NCBI RefSeq assembly: GCF_900101885.1
Contig: NZ_FNAN01000011.1
Coordinates: 124,001-188,000 of the forward strand
DNA length: 64,000 nt
Source of the DNA: Dyadobacter soli
Lineage (GTDB): Bacteria > Bacteroidota > Bacteroidia > Cytophagales > Spirosomataceae
Reading direction: 5' to 3'
Numbering within the stretch: the stretch's first letter is position 1; every line of letters begins with the position of its first letter. Shown here in pieces: positions 33,849 through 41,585 of the stretch. The notes below the pieces were generated by a model that did not search any database, was not told the DNA's origin, and saw only the letters and a program-made list of their open reading frames with translations. The position numbers and the translations under genes were made by a program.

Positions 33849-34727
33849 ATGAGAGCACCAGTGAAATTTTCGTGGTTTTGTGTTTTGCTGATCTGCTGGT
33901 CGCTGCTTGCCTGCACCGACCATCAGGAACCAGGTACGGAGCGGTTCCGTATCAAAAAGCTCACCAAGAGCTTGTCCTATCAGCATGGATACAGTGTTGT
34001 AAGCATACTTGGTTATGACTGGCAGGGCAGAGTCGATTCTGTTTACAGCTACCAGACAGGGGACAGCGCCCATTCACCTACTCAGACCAGTAAGTTCCAG
34101 TATGATAACCAGGGCAGGCTGGCTCAGATGACCAGGACGCTCAGCACTGGTGGCTCGGAGCGTTATGTGTATGCCTATGAAGGGACGGGGAAGATTTCTT
34201 CGATAAGATACACGGGAGGCGACAATGACTATTACGATTTTGTACCCAACTACGATGGGGCCGGAAATCTGACAGAAATCAAACGATCATTCCATTTTTA
34301 CAGCTCTATTTCATACAGTCAGCAGAATCAATATACGTTCAGTAGCGGAAATTTAAGCAGGTTGATTGCTACAACCACGATCGAAAAGGTGGTTCCAGGC
34401 ACTTCGGTTTCAACTACGGACTTTGTTTACGACGATCATCCTAATCCATTTTATGGTATTGCATTAATTCCCGCCCCGGTAGGCATTGCCTCACCGACCA
34501 GTGGTAATTTCTCGCACTATACTTATTGCGGAGGTGTCGACAACTACCTTCACCTGAGCCGGAACAATCCTACCTCTTCCAATATCAAGGGATACACCCA
34601 GACGCTTTATCGCTATCAATACAATGCATTCGGACTACCTGAAACCCGCGCGACGCTCGTCAAGCCATTGCTTGATCAGCCTGCGGTATTGTCGGAAACA
34701 GTAGTGTTCGACTACGAAGCATATTGA
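33849..34727 (+). CDS. Lipoprotein with YD/RHS-like repeats
   Basis: A 292-residue secreted lipoprotein. A signal peptide ends in the lipobox WSLLAC (Cys near 22). A set of YDNQGRL-type repeats follows (GYDWQGRVDSV, KFQYDNQGRLAQMTR, NYDGAGNLTEIKR, RYQYNAFGLPETR), a pattern seen in RHS-like and DUF4595-type surface proteins of Bacteroidota. The function is unknown, but a beta-sheet surface protein is the best guess. It is not preceded by a dyad and may be unrelated to the stress genes around it. Confidence 0.8.
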   Translation: MRAPVKFSWFCVLLICWSLLACTDHQEPGTERFRIKKLTKSLSYQHGYSVVSILGYDWQGRVDSVYSYQTGDSAHSPTQTSKFQYDNQGRLAQMTRTLSTGGSERYVYAYEGTGKISSIRYTGGDNDYYDFVPNYDGAGNLTEIKRSFHFYSSISYSQQNQYTFSSGNLSRLIATTTIEKVVPGTSVSTTDFVYDDHPNPFYGIALIPAPVGIASPTSGNFSHYTYCGGVDNYLHLSRNNPTSSNIKGYTQTLYRYQYNAFGLPETRATLVKPLLDQPAVLSETVVFDYEAY

Positions 34728-34787
34728 TCGTATAGACGTGAGCGGTAGGCTCTTCTTGTTGTTGTTTAATCTAACCTAAATCGAGCT

Positions 34788-34940
34788 ATGAGTAGCATTT
34801 ACATTTCGCTGGTTAAAGCCATTGCCCGCGCGATCCGGCCGCATCAGGCGGGAGACAGTGTGCCCACAGCCCATTCACCAAAGGATTTTCAGGCGTTTAT
34901 GTCGAAGATCAAAACCAACTCGGGCCGTTTTAAGCGCTAG
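34788..34940 (+). CDS. Small open reading frame, 50 residues
   Basis: A 50-codon frame from ATG 34788 to TAG 34938-34940: opening MSSIYISLVKAIARAIRPHQ, positively charged, ending KIKTNSGRFKR. It lies 5 bp before the gene at 34946 and is thus well placed for coupling, but it has no family resemblance. It is a candidate only. Confidence 0.35.
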   Translation: MSSIYISLVKAIARAIRPHQAGDSVPTAHSPKDFQAFMSKIKTNSGRFKR

Positions 34941-34945
34941 CTGTT

Positions 34946-35821
34946 ATGGACATTATTAAACCACTTTCCAGAGGGCAAGTGCCTTCTAATGCGCGCGGGA
35001 AGGTTGCTACTGCGACCAAATGGGCATTACGCGTCATCACTTTGCTGATTTTGGTTTTCTTCTTAGGCCGGTTGAACCTGTATCTGCGGTTCAGCGGCGA
35101 TGTAGCACGGCTGCTGGCGAATGCGGCCGATGTTTCTGCCAACAAATTCAATTATCGCCAGTTGGAAGGACTGCCGAGCCCGGTACAACGATATTTCAGG
35201 CATGTGATCAGGCCCGGGCAATCCTATATTTCGAGCGTGCATCTGCTGCACTCCGGTTTTTTCAAAACCGACCTTAAAAAAGGCTGGGTGTCAATTTCGG
35301 GAGAGGAGTATTTCACGGCTCACCGCCCCGGATTTGTCTGGAAAGGAAAAACTGCCACCTTCACCGCGCGTGATATGTTCATCGATGGTAAAGGGCGGCT
35401 TGTGGTGCACCTGTTTTCTCTTTTTCAGATACAGGACAGCCAGGGGCCGCAATTTAACCGGGGTGAGCTGATGCGCTGGCTTGGCGAAAGTGTTTGTTTT
35501 CCAACAAACCTTTTGCCCTCCAAGGACCTGAAGTGGTACCCGGTTGATGAGCGGTCGGCCCGACTGGAATACACCTACCAGGGGATGTTGATAAGTTTCA
35601 TGGTCGCTTTCAATGCCAACTATGAAATCCAGCAAATGACAGCGATGAGAAATATGGGCGACGGCCCCAGACAGAAATGGGTTACGCGCCTGAGTGATTA
35701 TCAACTTCGCGAAGGTATGCTGATTCCGACCGTGCTGGAGGCCGCCTGGGATCTTCCGGAGGGTTATTTCCCCTATGCACGCTTTGTGACTACGGAAATC
35801 GAGTACAATCAAGCCATTTAA
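34946..35821 (+). CDS. DUF6544-family protein
   Basis: A 291-residue protein. One N-terminal transmembrane helix (about 30-50) is followed by a soluble region with the DUF6544-type signatures VQRYFRHVIRPGQ, GEEYFTAHRPGFVWKGK, GRLVVHLFSLFQ and LGESVCFPTNLLPS. Family members are of unknown function, with an Asn/Pro-containing binding cleft. It follows the small frame at 34788 by 5 bp and precedes an SDR gene by 47 bp. Confidence 0.8.
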   Translation: MDIIKPLSRGQVPSNARGKVATATKWALRVITLLILVFFLGRLNLYLRFSGDVARLLANAADVSANKFNYRQLEGLPSPVQRYFRHVIRPGQSYISSVHLLHSGFFKTDLKKGWVSISGEEYFTAHRPGFVWKGKTATFTARDMFIDGKGRLVVHLFSLFQIQDSQGPQFNRGELMRWLGESVCFPTNLLPSKDLKWYPVDERSARLEYTYQGMLISFMVAFNANYEIQQMTAMRNMGDGPRQKWVTRLSDYQLREGMLIPTVLEAAWDLPEGYFPYARFVTTEIEYNQAI

Positions 35822-35868
35822 CCGGCCTGTTACGAATTATTTATAGTTGAATATTAATCTGAAAAACC

Positions 35869-36618
35869 ATGAAAATATTACAAGATAAGGTTGCCATCGT
35901 TACCGGGGCGGGCTCGGGTATCGGGCGTAGTGTCGCGCTCGCTTACGCAAGGGAGGGTGCAAAGGTTATTGTTTCGGATACGGATGAAGATTCAGGCCGG
36001 GACACCGTCCGCCTGATTGCCGAAGAAGGAGGCGACAGCTTTTTTGTCAAATGTGACGTTTCCTCCCCGGAGGAAAATGAATCGCTCGTTTGGGCGGCAA
36101 TTGATCACTACGGGGCGCTACATATTGCGTGCAACAATGCTGGAATAGGCGGTGCAATGGCGCCAACGGGCATGTACCCCGTTGAGGCTTGGAACAAAGT
36201 GATTGCCGTGAATCTTTCCGGCGTATTTTACGGCGTACGCTACCAGATTCCCGCCATGCTTAATTCGGGTGGGGGAGTCATTGTGAATATGGCCTCTATT
36301 TTGGGCAGCGTCGGCTTTGCCAACAGTCCGGCGTATGTGGCCGCCAAGCACGGCCTGCTCGGGCTTACCAAAAATATCGCGCTTGAATATGGTGAGAAAG
36401 GAATACGGGCTAATGCAGTTGGCCCGGCATTTATCAAAACGCCGCTGCTGAAATACCTGGACGAACAGACCATGCAATGGCTGGTAAGCCGGCATCCGGT
36501 CGGGCGAATGGGCGAGCCGGAAGAAGTGGCCGAACTGGTGCTGTGGCTCAGCAGTCCGAAAGCTTCATTTGTTACAGGCGCCTATTACCCGGTTGATGGT
36601 GGTTACCTGGCGCAATAA
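35869..36618 (+). CDS. Short-chain dehydrogenase/reductase (SDR)
   Basis: A 249-residue classical SDR of usual length. The cofactor motif TGAGSGIG is at 12-19, NNAGIGG near 89-95, catalytic Ser143 in NMASILGS, Tyr156 and Lys160 in YVAAK, and the terminal tail VDGGYLAQ. The substrate is unknown. It is followed by an adaptor gene whose ATG lies 10 bp after the SDR stop, so it may be the first gene of the exporter operon. Confidence 0.9.
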   Translation: MKILQDKVAIVTGAGSGIGRSVALAYAREGAKVIVSDTDEDSGRDTVRLIAEEGGDSFFVKCDVSSPEENESLVWAAIDHYGALHIACNNAGIGGAMAPTGMYPVEAWNKVIAVNLSGVFYGVRYQIPAMLNSGGGVIVNMASILGSVGFANSPAYVAAKHGLLGLTKNIALEYGEKGIRANAVGPAFIKTPLLKYLDEQTMQWLVSRHPVGRMGEPEEVAELVLWLSSPKASFVTGAYYPVDGGYLAQ

Positions 36619-36628
36619 AAATGCAACG

Positions 36629-37747
36629 ATGACTGACGTATTTCTGATCCGCACTCTTGCCGCGTCACGAAGGACCAACGTAGCTGTGCTTTGTGCCTGG
36701 CTGGTTTTCAGTTGCCAGCAGCGGCCCAAGCCCATCCGGCCGATCCAGGGCGCTATCACAGAATCGGTTTATGCTTCCGGCGTTGTTAAAAGTGAAGGGC
36801 AGTATCAGGCTTTTGCAGCGGTTTCCGGCGTTATTGACAGTGTCTACGTCAGAGAAGGACAACGGGTCAGCAGAGGACAGACGTTACTGACTATCATGAG
36901 TGATCAACAGAAGCTGGCCAGCGAGCGGGCACGCCTGGCTGCCGAATATGCCTCGTTGCCAGCCAATGAAGGCCGTTTGCAGGAAATGCGGCGCAATGTG
37001 GAGCTGGCTATCGAAAAGTTTAGCAATGATTCTTTGCTGCTGGCCCGCCAACAGCGGCTTTGGCAACAGAAAATCGGGACGCTTGTGCAGGTTGAGCAGC
37101 GTGAGTTACAATACAATGCTTCCGCTGCCGCCAGGAAGTCTTCTCAAAGGCAGCTCGCAGATCTTCGGCGGCAGTTGGCATTGGATTCAAGGCAATCGCG
37201 TTTGACTTGGAGAATCTCGCGTGCCCAAGAAGAGCAGTTCAGGGTCATGAGTCAAGTCGACGGCGTGGTTTTTGATCCATTGCGTGAGAAAGGTGAAAGT
37301 GTCGCGCCGCAGACTGCCCTGGCGATTCTTGGAGGCACTGTTAATTACATGCTGGAATTACAGGTGGATGAATACGATATTTCCAGGATTAGGGGCGGAG
37401 CACAGGTCCTTGTAACAATGGATAGCTACCAGGGCCAGGTCTTGGAAGCCGTTGTAGAACAGATCCACCCCATTATGAACGCGCAGACCAGAACCTTTAC
37501 CGTTCAGGCACGGCTTAAACACCCCCAGCCAGGGCTTTACCCGAACCTGACATTAGAAGCCAATATTGTCTGTGCCTACAAGAAAAATGCTTTGCTGATT
37601 CCCAGGAGCTATATGGTCGATGATTCGACCTTATTGCGTAAAAATGGCGACCGGATCGGCGTCCGGCCAGGGCTGCGGGATCTGGAAATGGTCGAGATAC
37701 TGTCGGGATTATCCGCAAGAGATGAAATAATCCAGCCTGAACAGTGA
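36629..37747 (+). CDS. Periplasmic adaptor of an ABC exporter (MacA/HlyD-like), lipoprotein
   Basis: A 372-residue membrane fusion protein. A signal segment has the lipobox LVFSCQQ (Cys near 31). A biotinyl-lipoyl-like half (VSGVIDSVYVREGQRVSRGQ) is followed by a coiled-coil hairpin (about 100-215) and beta-barrel and membrane-proximal domains. It links the inner-membrane exporter to an outer-membrane channel. ATG 36629 is chosen because the frame upstream overlaps the SDR gene. Its stop overlaps the permease start by 4 bp. Confidence 0.88.
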   Translation: MTDVFLIRTLAASRRTNVAVLCAWLVFSCQQRPKPIRPIQGAITESVYASGVVKSEGQYQAFAAVSGVIDSVYVREGQRVSRGQTLLTIMSDQQKLASERARLAAEYASLPANEGRLQEMRRNVELAIEKFSNDSLLLARQQRLWQQKIGTLVQVEQRELQYNASAAARKSSQRQLADLRRQLALDSRQSRLTWRISRAQEEQFRVMSQVDGVVFDPLREKGESVAPQTALAILGGTVNYMLELQVDEYDISRIRGGAQVLVTMDSYQGQVLEAVVEQIHPIMNAQTRTFTVQARLKHPQPGLYPNLTLEANIVCAYKKNALLIPRSYMVDDSTLLRKNGDRIGVRPGLRDLEMVEILSGLSARDEIIQPEQ

Positions 37748-39006
37748 AATACGAGCTACTCATCGACATATCCCGGGCGCTGCTGCTGGCCAGGTGGAAG
37801 CAGACGCTTGTCGCTGCGATAGGCGTTACGTTCAGCATTACCATGTTTATCAGTTTGCTAAGCTTTATGTCTGGACTTAACCAGCTTTTAGACGGGCTGG
37901 TTATTAACCGGACGCCACATATCCGGCTTTACAACGATATTAAGACCTCACCCGTCCAGCCGGTTGCCTTGTCGGCTAACTTCAAAGGGGCTTCCCACCA
38001 CTTTGTCCGATCGGTCAAACCGAAAGCGGCGCGGCCTGAAATTCGGAACAGCCTCGCTATCATCAGAGCCCTGCAGAAAGATCCGATCGTGCTCGGCGTG
38101 GCGCCCAAACTCGTTACACAGGTTTTTTATAACCTCGGAGCTGTCAGGATCAACGGAATCATTAACGGCATACAGCCCGAGCAGGAGAAACGGCTTTTCC
38201 TTTTTCAAGACTATGTCACCTCGGGTGCTGCCGGCGATCTGGACAGGGTCTCTGGCGGTATTATCCTTGGGAAGGACATCGCCGATAAAATGATGGCCGC
38301 GCCCGGACAGGTAATCTATGTGACCACCATCACAGGCACCACTGTGCCGTTGAAAGTGGTAGGTTATTTTCAATCCGGTCTGCGTGAAATTGATCAGGTG
38401 AACAGTTATGTCTCGATCGCCACCGCACAAAAGCTGGTTGGCAAACCATCTAATTATATCACCGATATCCAGATCAAGCTGTACGATGTCGGCGATGCGC
38501 CAGCGCTAGCGATGAAGTTAAGCAAGCGCTTTGGCGTAGATGCCATCGATGTTCAAACCGAGAACGCCCAGTACGAAACCGGCAGCTTTATTCGTAGCCT
38601 GATCTCCTATGCGGTCGGCATTACCTTGCTCGTCGTGGCTGGCTTTGGCATTTACAATATTCTGAATATGATCATCTACGAGAAAATGGATTCGATCGCT
38701 ATCCTGAAAGCAACAGGGTTTTCCGGTGGGGACGTTCAATTCATCTTCACGGGCATTGCTGCCGGAATCGGTATTTCGGGAGGGGTGATTGGTCTGCTGC
38801 TGGGTTTTGGAGGTTCTTTGCTTATCGATCAGGTTCCATTTGAGACATCTTCGCTGCCCACCGTCAAAACATATCCTGTTAACTACAATCCTGTTTTTTA
38901 CCTGATCGGATTCGTTTTTTCTGTCACTACCACATTTTTTGCAGGCTATTTTCCCGCACGAAAAGCCAGCAGGATCGATCCGGTTATCATTATCAGAGGA
39001 AAATGA
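37744..39006 (+). CDS. ABC exporter permease, MacB/FtsX (LolC-like)
   Basis: A 420-residue inner-membrane permease of the FtsX/MacB fold with one N-terminal membrane helix (about 20-45), a large periplasmic domain (about 50-270) and three C-terminal helices (about 285-310, 335-365 and 380-405), ending in the FtsX tail FAGYFPARKASRIDP. It forms the membrane half of a mechanotransmission exporter with the next gene as ATPase and the previous one as adaptor. Start and stop overlap both neighbours by 4 bp. Confidence 0.9.
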   Translation: MKYELLIDISRALLLARWKQTLVAAIGVTFSITMFISLLSFMSGLNQLLDGLVINRTPHIRLYNDIKTSPVQPVALSANFKGASHHFVRSVKPKAARPEIRNSLAIIRALQKDPIVLGVAPKLVTQVFYNLGAVRINGIINGIQPEQEKRLFLFQDYVTSGAAGDLDRVSGGIILGKDIADKMMAAPGQVIYVTTITGTTVPLKVVGYFQSGLREIDQVNSYVSIATAQKLVGKPSNYITDIQIKLYDVGDAPALAMKLSKRFGVDAIDVQTENAQYETGSFIRSLISYAVGITLLVVAGFGIYNILNMIIYEKMDSIAILKATGFSGGDVQFIFTGIAAGIGISGGVIGLLLGFGGSLLIDQVPFETSSLPTVKTYPVNYNPVFYLIGFVFSVTTTFFAGYFPARKASRIDPVIIIRGK

Positions 39007-39677
39007 AAGAGCTCATTTTGCAAACCAGCCATATTAGCAAGTCGTTCGGCGATGCGGTTGATGTACCGGTATTAAGCGATATCAATTTACAGCTTGCTAA
39101 GGGAGAATTTGTGTCGGTAACAGGCAAATCCGGCTGCGGTAAGTCCACGCTGCTTTATGTTTTATCAACGATGGATACCGATTACGATGGAGAGCTTTAT
39201 ATTGACGGTGTTTGCATGAATGGCAAAACCGAGCCGCAGCTTGCCAGGGTTCGAAACGAAAAGATCGGATTTGTATTTCAATTCCATTATCTGCTCAATG
39301 AATTTTCCGTCCTGCAAAACGTCATGATGCCCGCGCTTAGGCTGGGCCGGTGGGAAGCTGATGAAATCCGGCAGCGGGCCTATGACAAGCTTGTTACACT
39401 GGACATGGCTCAGCACGCTCAAAAGAAACCCAATCAGCTTTCAGGAGGTCAAAAGCAACGTGTGGCCATCGCCCGGGCGTTGATCAACGATCCACTGATC
39501 ATTATGGGTGATGAGCCCACGGGAAACCTAGACAAGCGTAACAGTGAAATTGTCTTCGAAACTTTCCTGCAACTGGCCCAAACGCAGGGTCAGACGCTGC
39601 TAATCGTAACCCACGACCAGGAGTTTGCCCGCAGGACCGGTCGAACAATTCAAATGCAGGATGGAAAGGTTGCTTAA
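39003..39677 (+). CDS. ABC exporter ATP-binding protein (MacB/LolD type)
   Basis: A 224-residue ATPase: Walker A GKSGCGKST at 41-49, Q-loop FQFHYLLNEF near 92-101, signature LSGGQKQRV at 146-154, Walker B IIMGDEPTGNLD at 166-177 and switch His in IVTHD. It powers the permease encoded just upstream. The stop codon overlaps the stop of the convergent CPBP gene by 4 bp. The likely cargo (peptide, lipoprotein or antimicrobial) cannot be read from the sequence. Confidence 0.92.
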   Translation: MKELILQTSHISKSFGDAVDVPVLSDINLQLAKGEFVSVTGKSGCGKSTLLYVLSTMDTDYDGELYIDGVCMNGKTEPQLARVRNEKIGFVFQFHYLLNEFSVLQNVMMPALRLGRWEADEIRQRAYDKLVTLDMAQHAQKKPNQLSGGQKQRVAIARALINDPLIIMGDEPTGNLDKRNSEIVFETFLQLAQTQGQTLLIVTHDQEFARRTGRTIQMQDGKVA

Positions 39678-40114
39678 TGTCTTGCCTGCTGGCGCGCCAG
39701 GTAAATGCCTTGCACGATGACCACACCGCTGATCAACATCGGCACTGCATCCGGCAGGTGGTCACTGGCTGTGATCAGATCAAAGACTCCGTGCCAGATG
39801 ACCAGCGGAATGATGGTGCCTGACCTGTGGAACAGCCATCCGAGCAGGACCGATCCGTAAAGCAAGCTGATTGCCCATCCGATCACTCCCCAGCCCATTT
39901 CGCGGTAGTTTTCGTTGAAAGCGAAGGCAGGTAAATGCCAAAGCATCCAAACCCCTGCTACCCAGGCGGCGGCTTGGAGGCGCCCGCACGTTTTTATTAG
40001 GAAGGCATAGAGCCAGCCGCGCCAGCCGGCTTCTTCACCGATGCCGAATGTGATCATCCAAACTCCCAGAACCATTACAGGCGACATGCCAGGCAGTTTT
40101 GCGGTTTGGCCCAA
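39674..40114 (-). pseudogene. CPBP-family (CAAX-type) membrane protease, N-terminal part missing
   Basis: 146 codons without an ATG at the expected place; the open frame starts at TTG 40114. The CPBP core is present: GIGEEAGWRGWLY (catalytic Glu pair and Arg), MLWHLPAF (His) and IWHGVFD (His). Intact members are usually 250-300 residues with further membrane helices before this core. Upstream, the frame runs into a universal stress gene read in another frame, so the 5' half was lost at a junction near 40115-40130. Confidence 0.75.
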
Positions 40115-40329
40115 ATGACTAAGTGAACTGAATCCTCCTGTGACGATTCTAGCTCTTTATATATTTCCAGTGAACCGATATACTCCGGTAAGGCAATGTC
40201 ATTGATATAGGTATGATATACAAAAAGCACCAACAGCTGCGCCTTTGTCTTATCAGCAATTCGAATGGCGAAAGAGAGGGCCTTTTCGGCATTCTCAGAG
40301 AAATCGGTGGGTACAAGGATTTTTCTCAT
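40075..40329 (-). pseudogene. Universal stress protein fragment (N-terminus)
   Basis: It begins as a normal UspA domain: MRKILVPTDFSENAEKALSFAI is the first strand and helix of the domain. After about 65 residues (ELESSQEDSVHL) homology stops, and the frame continues in the wrong phase through a CPBP protease gene to a stop at 40075. The two partial genes are thus joined head to tail on the minus strand, most simply by a deletion. The start ATG at 40329 is well placed. Confidence 0.75.
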
Positions 40330-40483
40330 GGTCAGATGGATTGAATTGACGGAAGACGGTATGAATCTGCACCAGATTTCAGCCCGTCCATTGGGTGGAT
40401 TTATGATGCATGTCATGTGGGTTTGTGATAAATGCTTTCACCCGGACAGACTTGACGCGGCTTATCACAGTCATCTTTAAAGC

Positions 40484-40526
40484 TGACCATTGTCATGATC
40501 ATGCGCGCGTCAAATGGCCAATTTTA
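40484..40526 (+). promoter_or_regulatory. FNR/CRP-like dyad and -7 element before adhP
   Basis: TGACCATTGTCA (40484-40495) is identical to the dyad at 31222. CAATTTTA (40519-40526) starts 29.5 nt from its centre. The ATG at 40557 is 31 bp further on. Confidence 0.6.
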
Positions 40527-40556
40527 CGGCACATTCCACCTGAAAAGCAAACCGTT

Positions 40557-41582
40557 ATGTTGCCTCAAACCATGAAAGCGGCGGTCGTTCGTCAGTTCGG
40601 CAAACCGCTACAAATAGAAGAAGTTGCCGTGCGGCGCCCCGGCAATCACCAGATCCTGGTCAGGATCGTCGCCAGCGGCGTATGTCATACCGACCTGCAT
40701 GCCACCGATGGCGACTGGCCAGTCAAGCCGCAGTTGCCGCTCATCCCCGGGCACGAGGGGATCGGTTACATTGCCGCAATAGGGCCACAGGTCACCGGGG
40801 TCAAAGAAGGCGACATAGTCGGAGTGCCCTGGCTGTACAGCGCCTGCGGTTGCTGCGAGTATTGCGTCACCGGCTGGGAGACGCTTTGCGATGCCCAGCA
40901 GAACGGTGGTTACAGCGTCGATGGCAGCTATGCAGAGTATGTGCTGGCCGACGCGCGCTATGTGGCGCACCTGCCGTCCGGTACGGATATGATTGGTATG
41001 GCGCCGATCTTGTGTGCTGGGGTGACCGTTTACAAGGGCCTCAAAGAAACCGAGACGAAAGCAGGGGAGTGGGTAGCCATTTCCGGGATAGGTGGCTTGG
41101 GGCACCTGGCGGTGCAATATGCGAAAGCCATGGGAATGCACGTGGCAGCCATTGATGTAAGCGATGAAAAGCTCGAACTGGCCCGGCGGCTTGGGGCGGA
41201 TCTCACAGTAAACGCCATGCATCAAGATCCCGGCGCTTTTCTGAAAGAGCAAACCGGCGGTATGCACGGCGTGCTGATCACTGCGGTTTCACCGGTGGCT
41301 TTTCAGCAGGGAATCTCGGCGCTGCGCAAAAAGGGCACCATGGCCCTGACGGGACTGCCGCCGGGCAGCTTTGATCTGCCTATTTTTCAAACGGTTATCA
41401 ACCGGCATACCATCCGCGGTTCGATTGTCGGCACGCGCAAGGATATGCAGGAGGCGGTCGGCTTTGCACTCGATGGCAAAGTGAAAGCGACGGTCCACAC
41501 CGCGCGGCTGGAAGAGATCAACAGTATATTTGACGATATGAAAGCGGGCCGTATCGAAGGGCGGGTTGTGATGACCATGTAG
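40557..41582 (+). CDS. adhP: Zinc-dependent alcohol dehydrogenase AdhP
   Basis: A 341-residue medium-chain dehydrogenase of the propanol-preferring type. The catalytic zinc motif is GVCHTDLHATDGDW with GHEGIG. Structural zinc cysteines are in CGCCEYCVTGWETLC. The Rossmann motif is GIGGLGHLAVQYAKAMG. It oxidises alcohols or reduces aldehydes with NAD(H). ATG 40557 (MLPQTMKAAV) is chosen; an internal ATG at 40572 is the alternative. It lies 3 bp before the magnesium ATPase gene, and both follow one dyad promoter. Confidence 0.93.
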   Translation: MLPQTMKAAVVRQFGKPLQIEEVAVRRPGNHQILVRIVASGVCHTDLHATDGDWPVKPQLPLIPGHEGIGYIAAIGPQVTGVKEGDIVGVPWLYSACGCCEYCVTGWETLCDAQQNGGYSVDGSYAEYVLADARYVAHLPSGTDMIGMAPILCAGVTVYKGLKETETKAGEWVAISGIGGLGHLAVQYAKAMGMHVAAIDVSDEKLELARRLGADLTVNAMHQDPGAFLKEQTGGMHGVLITAVSPVAFQQGISALRKKGTMALTGLPPGSFDLPIFQTVINRHTIRGSIVGTRKDMQEAVGFALDGKVKATVHTARLEEINSIFDDMKAGRIEGRVVMTM

Positions 41583-41585
41583 GGT

